The notes: a model not told the origin generated them from the sequence alone. Counted from the stretch's first letter, positions 35,925 through 45,513 are shown. The stretch: DNA of 64,000 nt from Xenorhabdus kozodoii (GCF_002632875.1 NZ_NJCX01000005.1:1-64000), one strand, 5' to 3'. Program-made: numbers and translations.

Positions 35925-37078
35925 CCCTCCATAAAATCCTGCACTATCTCGCCCACAGGCCGATTGCAGCCCAGGATCTGGTTATCAAAGGAGAATAAAA
36001 TGGCATCACACTGCGGCCGGCCGTTAGCGAAACGCAGCATTTGGTCAATACGTTCGCAGATTTTCTGGGCAATTTGCGGGTACACGCCCTGCCAGCCCTG
36101 TTCTGCAATTAACTCAATAGCCGCTTCGGTGGTATCACACTGGTCTACGGCCTGGATCAGTTCGAAAGGAGCGCCCATCAAGGCCAGATTGGCGATCAAT
36201 GTTTCCATCCGGCCATCAGCGATATGGCTGTGGGTATGAAAAATGCCGGCGGCGATTTTCACCAATTTACCGACATGCCCGACCAACACCACATGGCGGA
36301 ACGCCAAACGCACCGCTTCTTGCAACATATAGCCGACGAAATTACTCATGGTGACGACATAAACCGCATCAATACCCAATTGCTGGCTGACAAAACGCTC
36401 ACCGTGATTGCCCGGCACAAAAATAATGCGATCCAATCCATTAGCACGCTTGGCTTCCAATTCCAGCGCCAGAGAGCGCTTCCAGCTCTCTTCCGACATC
36501 GGCGTGACAATGCCTGTCGTACCGATAATCGAAATGCCCCCCTTGATACCCAATCTGTCGTTATAGGTTCGCTTCGCCCGCTCTTCGCCTTCAGGGGCAA
36601 AGATGACAATATCGGCACCACGGTGTGGGCCAATCACCTCCCGCACCGCTTCTTCAAGGGTGTGCCGCGGGGTTTTATTGATGGCCGCCCAGCCAATCGG
36701 TAAACCCACCCCGACGCGCGTTACCCGGCCAATGCCTTCACCGCCATCCAGCGTGATCACGCCGCTGTCATTCAGGGAGACACGGGCAAAAATCAACATG
36801 CCGTGGGTTGCATCGACATCATCGCCACCATCTTTGCGGATGGCGGCAACTGCCTGCTGGCCTTCAACCAAAGGACGTTCAACAGGCAATATCAGGCTGA
36901 CGCCAGAAGGGGTGGTAATCGAAACCTGATGAATAATCTGCTGCCGCAAGATCATCAATGCCGCCACTCTGGCCGCGGCGGTAGCACAAGATCCGGTGGT
37001 GTAACCCTTGCGATACTGCTTTCCCCGATGCCAAACCGTCCCCAGGCCACTGGCTTCTATCTCATTGATCTCATTCAT
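35915..37078 (-). CDS. cbiD: Cobalt-precorrin-5B C1-methyltransferase CbiD
   Basis: The product is 387 residues (Salmonella 379) from the ATG at 37078 with GAGGT upstream; the start overlaps the cbiC stop. [14 protein letters not shown] at the N-terminus and [12 protein letters not shown] are hallmark strips. It methylates C1. Confidence 0.96.
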   Translation of the reverse strand: MNEINEIEASGLGTVWHRGKQYRKGYTTGSCATAAARVAALMILRQQIIHQVSITTPSGVSLILPVERPLVEGQQAVAAIRKDGGDDVDATHGMLIFARVSLNDSGVITLDGGEGIGRVTRVGVGLPIGWAAINKTPRHTLEEAVREVIGPHRGADIVIFAPEGEERAKRTYNDRLGIKGGISIIGTTGIVTPMSEESWKRSLALELEAKRANGLDRIIFVPGNHGERFVSQQLGIDAVYVVTMSNFVGYMLQEAVRLAFRHVVLVGHVGKLVKIAAGIFHTHSHIADGRMETLIANLALMGAPFELIQAVDQCDTTEAAIELIAEQGWQGVYPQIAQKICERIDQMLRFANGRPQCDAILFSFDNQILGCNRPVGEIVQDFMEGCR

Positions 37079-37712
37079 GCTTGACCTCCGGCATCCGATA
37101 CAAAATGGCGTTGATAATGGCGGCGGCAATATTGCTGCCCCCCTTGCGCCCTTTTGCGGCAATGCAACTTAATCCGCTCTTGATCAAGGCATTTTTGGAT
37201 TCCTCTGCCCCCACAAACCCGACGGGTACACCCACGACGGCAATCGGGGCAACTTGATGCTCCATCAAACGAAACAGGGCTGTCGGGGCATTGCCAAAGA
37301 CAAAAATCTTCTTTCCCGGCTCTTGCAGAGCCAGATCAACGGCGGCCATTGAACGGGTAATTTGCTGGGCGTTTGCCATTTGAATAGTGCGGGGATCGCT
37401 GACATAACAACGACATTCACTGCCGTATTGCGCCAAGCGCGTTTTATTGATGCCAGATAGCGCCATTGTCGTATCGGTATATAAGGTACAGCCCTGCAAG
37501 ATACCGTCTCGAATCTGGTGCAAGACCGCGGGGGAAAAATAGAGAATATCCAGCCAGTCAAAATCCGCCGTGGTATGGATCACCCGTTTGATCACCGCTT
37601 CTTGATCCGCATCCCCAAAACGGTAATCAGGGCGCGATGTGGCAATGAGCCGGTTGATGATGTCAAAGCTATTTTTTTCAATCTGCTGGGGTTGCCGAAT
37701 GTAATTGTTCAT
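37071..37712 (-). CDS. cbiC: Cobalt-precorrin-8 methylmutase CbiC
   Basis: The 213-residue enzyme moves the C11 methyl to C12, giving cobyrinate. It contains the catalytic His region [13 protein letters not shown] and [14 protein letters not shown]. It lies 12 bp after cbiB and overlaps cbiD by 8 bp. Confidence 0.96.
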   Translation of the reverse strand: MNNYIRQPQQIEKNSFDIINRLIATSRPDYRFGDADQEAVIKRVIHTTADFDWLDILYFSPAVLHQIRDGILQGCTLYTDTTMALSGINKTRLAQYGSECRCYVSDPRTIQMANAQQITRSMAAVDLALQEPGKKIFVFGNAPTALFRLMEHQVAPIAVVGVPVGFVGAEESKNALIKSGLSCIAAKGRKGGSNIAAAIINAILYRMPEVKHE

Positions 37713-37724
37713 GTTGTTTCCCTC

Positions 37725-38684
37725 TTATCCCGTCACACGGATCAGGCTATGCAGCAGCGCAAACAACAAGAGCGCCATCACGGATGCCACCATCATTATT
37801 TGGACAGCGAGCGGAATATCGTCAGGCGTGACTTCGCGCCTTGCATCACCCATCCACGGCTTCTCGACACGCTGGTTAAAATACACACTCGCCCCACCAA
37901 GACGGATACCCAATGCCCCTGCCATCGCTGCTTCCGGCCAACCACTATTGGGGCTACTGTGTTGATAGCGGTCACGCCAGCCAATGCGCAGTGCCTGACG
38001 AAAATCCAACCCTTGCCATTTCGCGGCCAGTGCCAGCAAAAGCCAGCCCAAACGCGCCGGCAGCCAATTCGCCACATCATCCATCCGCGCTGAAAACATC
38101 CCCAGCGCCCGATAACGGGGGGTCTTATAGCCCACCATTGAATCGAGGGTATTGATGGCCTTATAGGCCATCGCCAGTGGGGCACCTCCCAGCATCAAGA
38201 AGAATAACGGGGCTATCACGCCATCCACGCTGTTTTCTGCCACGGTTTCAATCGCGGCACGGCTGATTTGTGGCGCTTGTAATTGGGCGGTATCCCGCCC
38301 GACAATGTTGCCAAGCTGCTCACGGCTGGCGTCCAAATCCCCCTGATGCAATGCCTGATAAACTGCATTTGCCGCATCACCCAAGCCTCGCCCTGCCAGC
38401 ACGGTATAAATCAGCCAAATTTCAACCAGACACCCCAACCAGAACGCCACCGCATAGGCCAATCGCAAAACCCAAAAGCTCGCCAGCCAGACGCCGCCCA
38501 CGACCGCCAGCCACAACAGGACACCGCCCCATTTCAGGCCGGTTTCAGTTTGGCTAATCCGGCGGATAAGCCGCTCAGTTTGGTTGATAAACCGCCCTAT
38601 CCAGCGCACCGGATGCGGCCAATGAGGCGGATCACCCCATTTCATATCCAGAAGAAAAGCCGCAAACCAGAGTAAGACCGTCAT
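37725..38684 (-). CDS. cbiB: Adenosylcobinamide-phosphate synthase CbiB
   Basis: The product is 319 residues from the ATG at 38684, which has GGAGG 6 nt upstream and overlaps the cbiA stop (ATGA). A membrane enzyme, it attaches aminopropanol phosphate (the product of CobD) to cobyric acid. It contains GDPPHWPHPVRWIG and ENSVDGVIAPLFF. Confidence 0.96.
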   Translation of the reverse strand: MTVLLWFAAFLLDMKWGDPPHWPHPVRWIGRFINQTERLIRRISQTETGLKWGGVLLWLAVVGGVWLASFWVLRLAYAVAFWLGCLVEIWLIYTVLAGRGLGDAANAVYQALHQGDLDASREQLGNIVGRDTAQLQAPQISRAAIETVAENSVDGVIAPLFFLMLGGAPLAMAYKAINTLDSMVGYKTPRYRALGMFSARMDDVANWLPARLGWLLLALAAKWQGLDFRQALRIGWRDRYQHSSPNSGWPEAAMAGALGIRLGGASVYFNQRVEKPWMGDARREVTPDDIPLAVQIMMVASVMALLLFALLHSLIRVTG

Positions 38685-40087
38685 AACCGCCTCCGTGCCA
38701 TCATCAGCCAGCGCTGGAGTAAATGGGGGCGTTGGGCAAAATGAATATGCAGATAACTCGCCAGGGTATTGCCATTCTGGTAACCGCCCAGCCAGCTTTT
38801 TTGCGTTTTTTTGAATGTTCCTGTTGCCCCTTTGACGCACTGAAAAACCGGCGTCTGGGTCGTCATAAAATCTGAATAATGAAACTCATGCCCGCGCAAT
38901 GTTTCGCCTTTGGCAACCAAAGGCGTATCACACATCGCCGTCGCTTCGCAGTAACCAAAGCGTTGCAGGTGATCTCCCATTTGGCTTTCACCCGCAATCA
39001 ATCCCACCATGTTATGCCGCACGCCATCGGCATCAATCAGGGCATCGCCGAGATACATCAAGCCACCGCATTCCGCATAAATGGGAATGCCTTTTTGCTG
39101 CGCCCGATGAAGTTCTGCATGCATAGCGCCATTAGAAGATAACGTTTGGGCATAAATTTCAGGGTATCCTCCCCCCAGATAGATCATCTGGCATGCCGGT
39201 AACTGGTGATCATGCAAGGGGCTGAAACGTTTGATGGTTACACCGGCTTTTTCCAATAACAGCAGGTTATCGGGGTAATAAAAGTGGAATGCCTCATCTT
39301 CTGCCAGCGCCAGCGTCAAACCTTGCCCCATAGTGGGGTCAATCAGGGAATCGATATCGCCTTTTGGCAAGGCAGATAGCTGGGTTAATGCCAGCAACTG
39401 ATCTAAATCGACTGAGGCTTCGACCTGCTGGGCCAGGCCAGACCAGCATGCTTCACGCTGGCTAACGTGTTCTTGCGCCGGGATCAACCCAAGGTGGCGG
39501 GATGGAAGGCTAACCTCTGGCATAACCGGGAGCCGCCCCAAAACAGGAATACCGCAATAACCTTCGATCGCCTGTTTCAGTAACTGGAAATGGCTATCCC
39601 GATTGACGCGATTAATAAGCACACCCACGATATTGACGGCCGGATCAAATTGCTGAAATCCCATGACCGTCGCTGCAATCGATGTAGAAACCGCCTTACC
39701 CTCCACCAATAAAACCACCGGACAACCAAGCTGCTTTGCCATCGCCGCACTGCTGCAATCGTTGGGATCTGTACCATAGCCATCATATAACCCCATCACC
39801 CCTTCAATAACGGCGATATCTTGATCAGTCATGGCCTGGTTAAACAAACCATTCAGGATGGATTCAGGGAGCATAAACGCATCAAGATTACGCGAAGCGA
39901 CTCCCGTGACAGCACGGTGCCAGCCACCATCCAGATAATCCGGTCCGATTTTAAATGGCTGTACCCGCAGTGAACGGTTCATCAAGGCTCGCATGATGCC
40001 CAGCGCAACGGTGGTCTTACCACAACCGCTGCCTGTACCTGCAATGACAAAAGCATATTTCTGTCGCATGTGATTACCCCAAAACAT
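38681..40087 (-). CDS. cbiA: Cobyrinate a,c-diamide synthase CbiA
   Basis: The 468-residue amidase is the first gene of the leftward operon. Start candidates are 40087 (AGGA 5 nt upstream) and 40069 (GGGGT upstream, closer to Salmonella CbiA). P-loop AGTGSGCGKTTVALG and the glutaminase Cys in YAECGGLMYLG are present. It starts corrin amidation. A dispersed repeat lies immediately upstream; no riboswitch is seen. Confidence 0.96.
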   Translation of the reverse strand: MFWGNHMRQKYAFVIAGTGSGCGKTTVALGIMRALMNRSLRVQPFKIGPDYLDGGWHRAVTGVASRNLDAFMLPESILNGLFNQAMTDQDIAVIEGVMGLYDGYGTDPNDCSSAAMAKQLGCPVVLLVEGKAVSTSIAATVMGFQQFDPAVNIVGVLINRVNRDSHFQLLKQAIEGYCGIPVLGRLPVMPEVSLPSRHLGLIPAQEHVSQREACWSGLAQQVEASVDLDQLLALTQLSALPKGDIDSLIDPTMGQGLTLALAEDEAFHFYYPDNLLLLEKAGVTIKRFSPLHDHQLPACQMIYLGGGYPEIYAQTLSSNGAMHAELHRAQQKGIPIYAECGGLMYLGDALIDADGVRHNMVGLIAGESQMGDHLQRFGYCEATAMCDTPLVAKGETLRGHEFHYSDFMTTQTPVFQCVKGATGTFKKTQKSWLGGYQNGNTLASYLHIHFAQRPHLLQRWLMMARRRL

Positions 40088-40106
40088 TTAAATCCTGTAT
40101 TGGTTT

Positions 40107-40211
40107 TATACCCGTCGTCTTTCAAGATGCGTCTTATATCTCCCCGCGACGCGAGGAGATATGAACACTCTCATTGGCTTGCAAACGGCAACTTAAAATT
40201 GGATTGGTATA
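40107..40211 (+). repeat. Dispersed palindromic repeat, copy 5
   Basis: Copy between the cbiA start and the FNR box at 40290; the transcribed leader of cbiA would contain its hairpin. Ends TATACCCGTC and GATTGGTATA. Confidence 0.88.
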
Positions 40212-40289
40212 CAATGGGTATTAATTTTAAATTGGTATTCGTTTTAAACCTGCATTTATATTAGAACCTGAAATTCACATTCTCATTCA

Positions 40290-40303
40290 TTGATATTTAT
40301 CAA
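40290..40303 (-). promoter_or_regulatory. FNR box toward cbiA
   Basis: TTGATATTTATCAA is a perfect TTGAT-N4-ATCAA. On the minus strand a -10-like TAATAT lies at 40263-40258, about 35 bp downstream, near class II FNR spacing. It fits oxygen control of an anaerobic pathway. Confidence 0.7.
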
Positions 40304-40713
40304 ATAAAAGGTTTTTAGTGCATAACTGAAAGAACAATTAATATTCCACAAATAACACCACCATCAATAATAACAAAAAACTAATTTCGTATAAAAACAA
40401 AACAGTGAAATGCATTTATTTTCAAAATACACATTTTTTATCTTTATAAAAACCGCCTTTATGACTTTTGTGATCTTGTTCATGATTATTGTTTTTTGAA
40501 ATTATTTTTGTTTTAAATAAAATAAAAATTAATACACCACCATAAGAACAACAATCAAACATCAATACATAATTAATTGAATTTAAATGGTTTATTTGAA
40601 ATGAAAACAAAATAATCACCCTTGATATAATAAAGTTATTTTTAGATCGGTGAATATTTTCAATGGAAAACAAATTTCAATTTAAAAATGATCAATGTTT
40701 AAAAATAAGAATG
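40304..40713. other. AT-rich divergent intergenic region of the cob cluster
   Basis: No gene or B12 box seen. It separates the two FNR boxes. A short 83-codon minus-strand frame at 40422-40673 is AT-rich and lacks any recognised domain. Confidence 0.55.
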
Positions 40714-40727
40714 TTGATATAAATCAA
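40714..40727 (+). promoter_or_regulatory. FNR box toward cobA-cobD-pduX
   Basis: TTGATATAAATCAA, a second perfect FNR site. On the plus strand an AT-rich -10 candidate (TAATTA near 40752) lies about 35 bp on. The start of cobA is 300 bp downstream, past a dispersed repeat. Confidence 0.68.
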
Positions 40728-40828
40728 ATTTACTTATCCCACATTGAAGTAATAATTATAAAAATCTTGAAATTGCCATGGTGTTATTTATAAGAACAAG
40801 AAAAAGACCATCAAAAAAGCAATAAAAT

Positions 40829-40942
40829 ATATACCAGTCCAACTTCAAGTTGCAGATTGCAGATTGCAAGCCAATGAGAGTGTTCATATCTCCTCGCGCC
40901 GCGGGGAGATATAAGACGCATCTTGAAAGTAAACGGGTATAT
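40829..40942 (-). repeat. Dispersed palindromic repeat, copy 6
   Basis: Inverted relative to copy 5, with a short duplication of GCAGATT. Copies 5 and 6 bracket the promoter region of the cob cluster symmetrically. Confidence 0.87.
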
Positions 40943-41028
40943 AAAGCAGAATTTACTTTGAATAAAAATAAAAAAACAAATTGTTTATCACCCTATAAGC
41001 ATATTTTTCAACCCATAGAGGTAATCCA

Positions 41029-41829
41029 ATGAATAAAGGCAATGTGTGGTTAGTGGGTGCCGGCCCTGGGGATGCGAGTTTAATCACCGTCAAAGGGTTG
41101 CACTGTATTCAATCTGCGGATGTTATTGTCCACGACCGTCTCGTCAATCCTGAGCTTATTGCTCAGGCGCCAGACCATTGTGAAATGATTAATGTTGGAA
41201 AAGAACATCATTACCACCCCATCCCACAAGAAGAGATTAACCAAATTCTGGTCAGACAGGCGCAGGCAGGCAAGCAGGTTGTGCGCCTAAAAGGCGGTGA
41301 TCCCTACGTGTTTGGCCGCGGTGGGGAAGAAGCGGAAGTGCTGGCACAGCATGGCATCAAATTTGAAGTCGTCCCAGGGATCAGCTCCTCAATTGGTGGA
41401 TTGGCCTATGCCGGCATCCCCGTTACCCACCGTCATTACGCATCAAGTTTCCATGTTGTGACAGGGCATACTTCCCAAGGTAACGAGCAACAGGATTGGA
41501 AAATACTCGCCCAACTGGAAGGTACATTAATCATCCTAATGGGGATGACCCGCCTGATGGAGATCTGCCAACAATTGATGTTATACGGCAAATCCCCCAC
41601 CACGCCTGCGGCGGTGATCATGTACGCCAGCCATCCCAAACAACAAAGTGTTATCGGTACGCTGGAAACCCTGGCAGTAAAAGCAGAAGAGAAAAATCTG
41701 CATGCGCCCGCACTGATTGTGATTGGGGATGTGGTTAATCTGGGGGCAATCCTCGCCTTCCCTCCCACTTTCCGGCCTCCTTCGACAGTGAAAGTGCCCC
41801 TCACGGAGCAATGCCATGAGGGGACATGA
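41029..41829 (+). CDS. cobA: Uroporphyrinogen-III C-methyltransferase (SUMT, CobA/CysG-C type)
   Basis: The 266-residue SAM methyltransferase makes precorrin-2 from uroporphyrinogen III, feeding cobalamin. Motifs VWLVGAGPGDASLITVKG, LKGGDPYVFGRGGEE and VPGISSSIGG are intact. It has no siroheme dehydrogenase/chelatase domain, so precorrin-2 oxidation must come from a CysG elsewhere. AGAGG lies 7 nt before the ATG. It is the first gene of the rightward unit, overlapping cobD. Confidence 0.96.
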   Translation: MNKGNVWLVGAGPGDASLITVKGLHCIQSADVIVHDRLVNPELIAQAPDHCEMINVGKEHHYHPIPQEEINQILVRQAQAGKQVVRLKGGDPYVFGRGGEEAEVLAQHGIKFEVVPGISSSIGGLAYAGIPVTHRHYASSFHVVTGHTSQGNEQQDWKILAQLEGTLIILMGMTRLMEICQQLMLYGKSPTTPAAVIMYASHPKQQSVIGTLETLAVKAEEKNLHAPALIVIGDVVNLGAILAFPPTFRPPSTVKVPLTEQCHEGT

Positions 41830-42889
41830 ACATGGCGGCAATATCATTGGCATCGCTGAGCAATATGGCCTTCCTGCCAATGAACTGATTGATTTCAGTG
41901 CCAATATCAACCCGTTGGGTGCACCGGCACGGGTCAAAGCATTGATCAAAAATAGTCTCTCCGCGATCGAACAGTATCCTGATGTGGAATATCGCCATTT
42001 GCATCAGGCCATTGCAAAGGCCCATCAATGCGATGACGCCTCGGTCATCGCAGGCAATGGTGCAACAGAGCTGATTTATGCCGTCACCCGTTATCTCAAG
42101 CCCAAACGAGCGTTGCTTCTTACCCCAGGATTTGCCGAATATCGACGTGCCTTGCAGCACATTGGCACAAAAATTATCGACTATCCATTAACCAAAGCAG
42201 CCGGGTTTCAACCTGACTTGCGCCTGCTGGATACCCTCTCCACAATTCAAGTCGATTGTGTTTTTATCGCCACGCCCAACAATCCCACCGGATTAATGCC
42301 AGATGCGCAGTTTATGCAATCGCTGGTGGAATATTGCGAGCGTCAAGGGATCGCACTGATTGTCGATGAATCTTTTATTGATTTTCTACCGGATAACCGC
42401 GGGTTGATACCGCAACTGGCAGCAACAAAACAGCTTTATATATTGCGTTCAATGACAAAATTTTTTGCCATCCCTGGGTTACGTTTAGGCTATTTAGTCA
42501 GCGGAAATACAGCGGGAATTACAGAAATAAAAAATCAACGTGAACCGTGGTCAATTAATGCGTTTGCCGCGCGGGTGGGTGAGATGTTGTTTGATGAGCA
42601 TGACTATATTGCGGCGACACACCAATGGCTAGCATCACAACGACATTATCTCTGGACTCAGCTTTCAACCTTCCCTGAACTGACTGTCTGGCCACCATCG
42701 GCTAATTTTCTGTTCTTCCACTGTGATAAACCCGATTTATGGCGCACTTTACTTAAGCATCGGTTATTAATTCGCCATTGTAAACATTATGTCGGATTGG
42801 ACGAATGTTACTATCGCATAGCGGTACGCAGTGAGTGGGAAAATCAGCGCCTGATCGCAGCGATGCAACAGGTTTTTACCTGTGGCTGA
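41816..42889 (+). CDS. cobD: L-threonine-O-3-phosphate decarboxylase CobD
   Basis: The 357-residue class I/II PLP enzyme makes (R)-1-amino-2-propanol phosphate for the corrin side chain. N-terminal HGGNIIGIAEQYG and LIDFSANINPLG match Salmonella CobD; the PLP lysine lies in RSMTKFFAIPGLRLGY. The start has GGAG upstream and overlaps the SUMT gene by 14 bp. Its product is used by CbiB. Confidence 0.96.
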   Translation: MRGHEHGGNIIGIAEQYGLPANELIDFSANINPLGAPARVKALIKNSLSAIEQYPDVEYRHLHQAIAKAHQCDDASVIAGNGATELIYAVTRYLKPKRALLLTPGFAEYRRALQHIGTKIIDYPLTKAAGFQPDLRLLDTLSTIQVDCVFIATPNNPTGLMPDAQFMQSLVEYCERQGIALIVDESFIDFLPDNRGLIPQLAATKQLYILRSMTKFFAIPGLRLGYLVSGNTAGITEIKNQREPWSINAFAARVGEMLFDEHDYIAATHQWLASQRHYLWTQLSTFPELTVWPPSANFLFFHCDKPDLWRTLLKHRLLIRHCKHYVGLDECYYRIAVRSEWENQRLIAAMQQVFTCG

Positions 42890-43742
42890 AGCCGCTTGCC
42901 CCGCTTCCTGCGGAGAACTGCTCCAAGGATGGCTGTTTGGGGGAGAAAAGTTAATTTCCTGTCCAATCGACTGGTTTAGTTGTGTTTCCGTGAGTGAAGG
43001 TGTGCCGATACCCCATGAGCGACCACGTATGCGCCAGATAGTCAATTTACTGCTGGATTACTGGCAGGAACCGCCAGAATTCACGTTTGGCCTGCGTATT
43101 GAGTATCAATCGACCATTCCGATCGCCAAAGGCATGGCCAGCAGCACGGCGGATATTGCCGCTACCGCCCAGGCCACCGCCAGATTATTGGGTAAGTCAC
43201 TGGAACACACCGAGCTGGCGCAACTCTGTGTCAAACTGGAGCCAACGGACAGTACGATATTCAAACCATTAACGCTGTTCGATCATCTCACCGCCCAGAC
43301 CCAGATTCCCTTCGATTGGCAACCGGATATCGATATTTTGCTGCTGGAAAGTCCGAAAACCATTTTGACAAAAGCCTATCATCAACAGGTTCATCACTCA
43401 CAACTGCGGGCTAACGCCCCGTTACTCCAGCAAGCATGGCGGCAATTTTGTACCGCAAACCAGCGCCATGATCATTATCGCCTTGGGGAAGCCTGCACAT
43501 TGAGCGCCATCGCCAGCCAATCGCTATTACCGAAACCCTGTTTTGACCCACTACGGGATTTAGCCGAACAGACGGGGATTTATGGCCTGAACGTTGCCCA
43601 TAGCGGCAGTGTCGTCGGCCTGTTATTCGATTCCCATCGCCATGACGCAAATTACCTGCGTTGGTGGCTGCATCAAAAGAAAATTTCTAGGCACTATCCG
43701 AAAATCCACCAAGTTAGGCTGATTGCGGGGGGTGTTCGCTAA
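42882..43742 (+). CDS. pduX: L-threonine kinase PduX
   Basis: The 286-residue GHMP kinase starts at GTG 42882, overlapping cobD by 8 bp. CPASCGELLQGW and the GHMP loop PIAKGMASSTADIAATA match Salmonella PduX, which phosphorylates threonine for CobD. In Salmonella it sits in the propanediol operon; here it sits with cobD, its direct metabolic partner, and no pdu genes are seen. Confidence 0.95.
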   Translation: MAEAACPASCGELLQGWLFGGEKLISCPIDWFSCVSVSEGVPIPHERPRMRQIVNLLLDYWQEPPEFTFGLRIEYQSTIPIAKGMASSTADIAATAQATARLLGKSLEHTELAQLCVKLEPTDSTIFKPLTLFDHLTAQTQIPFDWQPDIDILLLESPKTILTKAYHQQVHHSQLRANAPLLQQAWRQFCTANQRHDHYRLGEACTLSAIASQSLLPKPCFDPLRDLAEQTGIYGLNVAHSGSVVGLLFDSHRHDANYLRWWLHQKKISRHYPKIHQVRLIAGGVR

Positions 43743-43824
43743 TCAGTTGATATCACTTTTCGCTAGCCATTCTGTCACCTTCCCTTTATTCTGGATAACA
43801 TAATTTAAACAATGAGTTACCACT

Positions 43825-44178
43825 ATGACAGATATGAACTTCGAACCTGCAACAATGGATTCTTTTATGTCACTCGACATTCGCGTTGGCAAAATTATCA
43901 AAGCAGAAAAAAATGAGAAAGCCATCAAACCCGCCTATAAACTTTATATCGATTTTGGCAGTGATATCGGCGAAAAACAAAGCTCTGCCCAAATATGCCA
44001 AAACTACACGGCAGAACAACTAATCGGTAAGCAAATACTGGCAGTAGTGAATTTTCCCCCAAGGCGGGTGGCAGGATTTAAATCCGAAGTTTTGGTATTG
44101 GCCGCCGTTTGTGACGAACAAGGTACTGTCCTTATCCAGCCAGAAAGAAATGTGAATTTAGGCACCCGCATGCTGTAA
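43825..44178 (+). CDS. csaA: CsaA-like tRNA-binding/export chaperone protein
   Basis: The 117-residue protein is a stand-alone tRNA-binding OB fold (EMAP-II/CsaA type). The strips FMSLDIRVGKIIKAEK, KQSSAQICQNY and VVNFPPRRVAGFKSEVLVL closely match Bacillus CsaA. CsaA dimers bind tRNA and have been linked to protein secretion in Bacillus. It is monocistronic after pduX. Confidence 0.92.
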   Translation: MTDMNFEPATMDSFMSLDIRVGKIIKAEKNEKAIKPAYKLYIDFGSDIGEKQSSAQICQNYTAEQLIGKQILAVVNFPPRRVAGFKSEVLVLAAVCDEQGTVLIQPERNVNLGTRML

Positions 44179-44205
44179 TTTTTTAAGCCAAAAAGTAGGG
44201 ATATC

Positions 44206-44408
44206 ATGAGAACACAGAAAAGATGTATGGGTTACGTTGCTATCGTCGTAGATGATATGGCGTCCATTTCTGTGAAGAGCCTCGGCAAGAAGAATATGGT
44301 ATGGTCGTCGTTTTTGAAGATATTTATGGAAACCGCTGGGATCTATACCCTATGGATTTCAAGATGCAGCGCGGCGGCAAGGGAATGAACCCCCAGGAGC
44401 ATAGATAA
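44206..44408 (+). pseudogene. VOC (glyoxalase-like) gene remnant, joined to an ERIC element
   Basis: The start frame reads MGYVAIVVDD, a VOC-family N-terminus. After an out-of-frame internal deletion the +1 frame continues with EEYGMVVVFEDIYGNRWDLY, the typical VOC C-terminus. That frame then runs into the ERIC element and stops at 44408. Most of the middle of the domain is gone, so the gene is not functional. Confidence 0.75.
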
Positions 44409-44470
44409 CTCTGTGACTGGGGTGAATGAGCGCAGCCAACAAAGCGGCAACTTGAAAGACGACGGGTATA
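44343..44470 (+). repeat. ERIC element, copy 1 (upstream of pirA)
   Basis: A 128-bp enterobacterial repetitive intergenic consensus element with the core CCCCCAGGAGCATAG...GTGACTGGGGTGAATGAGCG and ends CTATACCC/GGGTATA. It is identical base for base to the copy at 45347-45474. Confidence 0.93.
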
Positions 44471-44873
44471 TATCAAAATACGATCGCTTAACGTTCGTCT
44501 ATAAGTATGACCATTAGCCCAATGATATTGGGCTATATTGAATGACATTATTATTTATTTATAGAAACAAACTTTCATCATTAACCCAACAACTATTTAT
44601 ATTTTACACCAATAAAATTAACAATCTTATTTAAAACATACAAGCCATTATTTACCCATACCCATTGATAAATATTATCCATATTAAAATACTAACAACA
44701 TCATTTCAATAAGCGATATAATTTTTAACCCAAACTTACATTTTTTATATTTTATCACATCATGTAAATAGGTTTAAAATACATTTCGTCATGATATATG
44801 GATTTATTCCCAATAATATCAATAAAAACACAGGGCTATATTCTAACAAACCTTTAAAAAAGGATAACATCTT
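44471..44873. other. AT-rich upstream region of pirA
   Basis: No gene seen. A hairpin TAGCCCAAT-gat-ATTGGGCTA lies at 44515-44535. The rest is strongly AT-rich and must carry the pirA promoter. Confidence 0.55.
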
Positions 44874-45299
44874 ATGAGTACAATCAATATCAATATAAAT
44901 AGCAGTACCGTTACCGTCATCACGAATAACGGAGAAACGCCAGTCCCACTCACTTACAATACAAATACACCTGAATCAGAACCTCTTACCGTCAATCCTT
45001 ATAGGGATATGACAATAGAGCCACGCTCTTCTATTGAAGCAACAAGGATTGATACACCGATTATTCCCGAAACACGCCCTAATTACTATGTAGCCAATTC
45101 AGGCCCGGCTTCATCAGTTAGGGCCGTTTTTTATTGGTCCCATTCTTTCACATCACAATGGTTCGAATATTCCTCTATCATCGTCAAAGCCGGGGAAGAT
45201 GGCATATTAGAATCACCAAGCAATTCTTTATATTACAGCAAAGTCGTCATTTATAACGATACCGATAAACGCGCCTTTGTGACGGGATATAATAAGTAA
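44874..45299 (+). CDS. pirA: Binary insecticidal toxin subunit PirA
   Basis: The 141-residue protein starts MSTINININSSTVTVITNNGE and ends VTGYNK; a single beta-sandwich domain is expected. It resembles PirA of Photorhabdus, the small partner of the Pir binary toxin whose Vibrio homologue kills shrimp. PirA resembles the receptor-binding domain III of Cry toxins. AAGGA lies 9 nt before the ATG. It is followed by an ERIC element and pirB. No signal peptide is seen. Confidence 0.93.
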   Translation: MSTINININSSTVTVITNNGETPVPLTYNTNTPESEPLTVNPYRDMTIEPRSSIEATRIDTPIIPETRPNYYVANSGPASSVRAVFYWSHSFTSQWFEYSSIIVKAGEDGILESPSNSLYYSKVVIYNDTDKRAFVTGYNK

Positions 45300-45346
45300 C
45301 AATATAAAATCTATACCTAATTGATTTTCATTGCATAACTATCAGT

Positions 45347-45474
45347 CTATACCCTATGGATTTCAAGATGCAGCGCGGCGGCAAGGGAATGAACCCCCAG
45401 GAGCATAGATAACTCTGTGACTGGGGTGAATGAGCGCAGCCAACAAAGCGGCAACTTGAAAGACGACGGGTATA
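45347..45474 (+). repeat. ERIC element, copy 2 (between pirA and pirB)
   Basis: 128 bp, identical and in the same orientation as 44343-44470. It fills most of the 214-bp pirA-pirB gap, so a shared transcript would carry a long ERIC hairpin between the two cistrons. Confidence 0.93.
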
Positions 45475-45513
45475 AAACATTATTTAACGAAGGAATTAAG
45501 GTAGAATAAAATT

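Noticed and set aside
40422-40673. An 83-codon minus-strand frame in the cob intergenic region
   Set aside because: AT-driven frame, no good ribosome binding site, no recognisable content.
40088-41028. Cobalamin riboswitch expected before cbiA or cobA
   Set aside because: I looked on both strands for a B12-box-like core and found none; the region is AT-rich with FNR boxes and repeats.
43743-43928. A 61-codon minus-strand frame opposite csaA
   Set aside because: Shadow of the csaA start region; no independent support.
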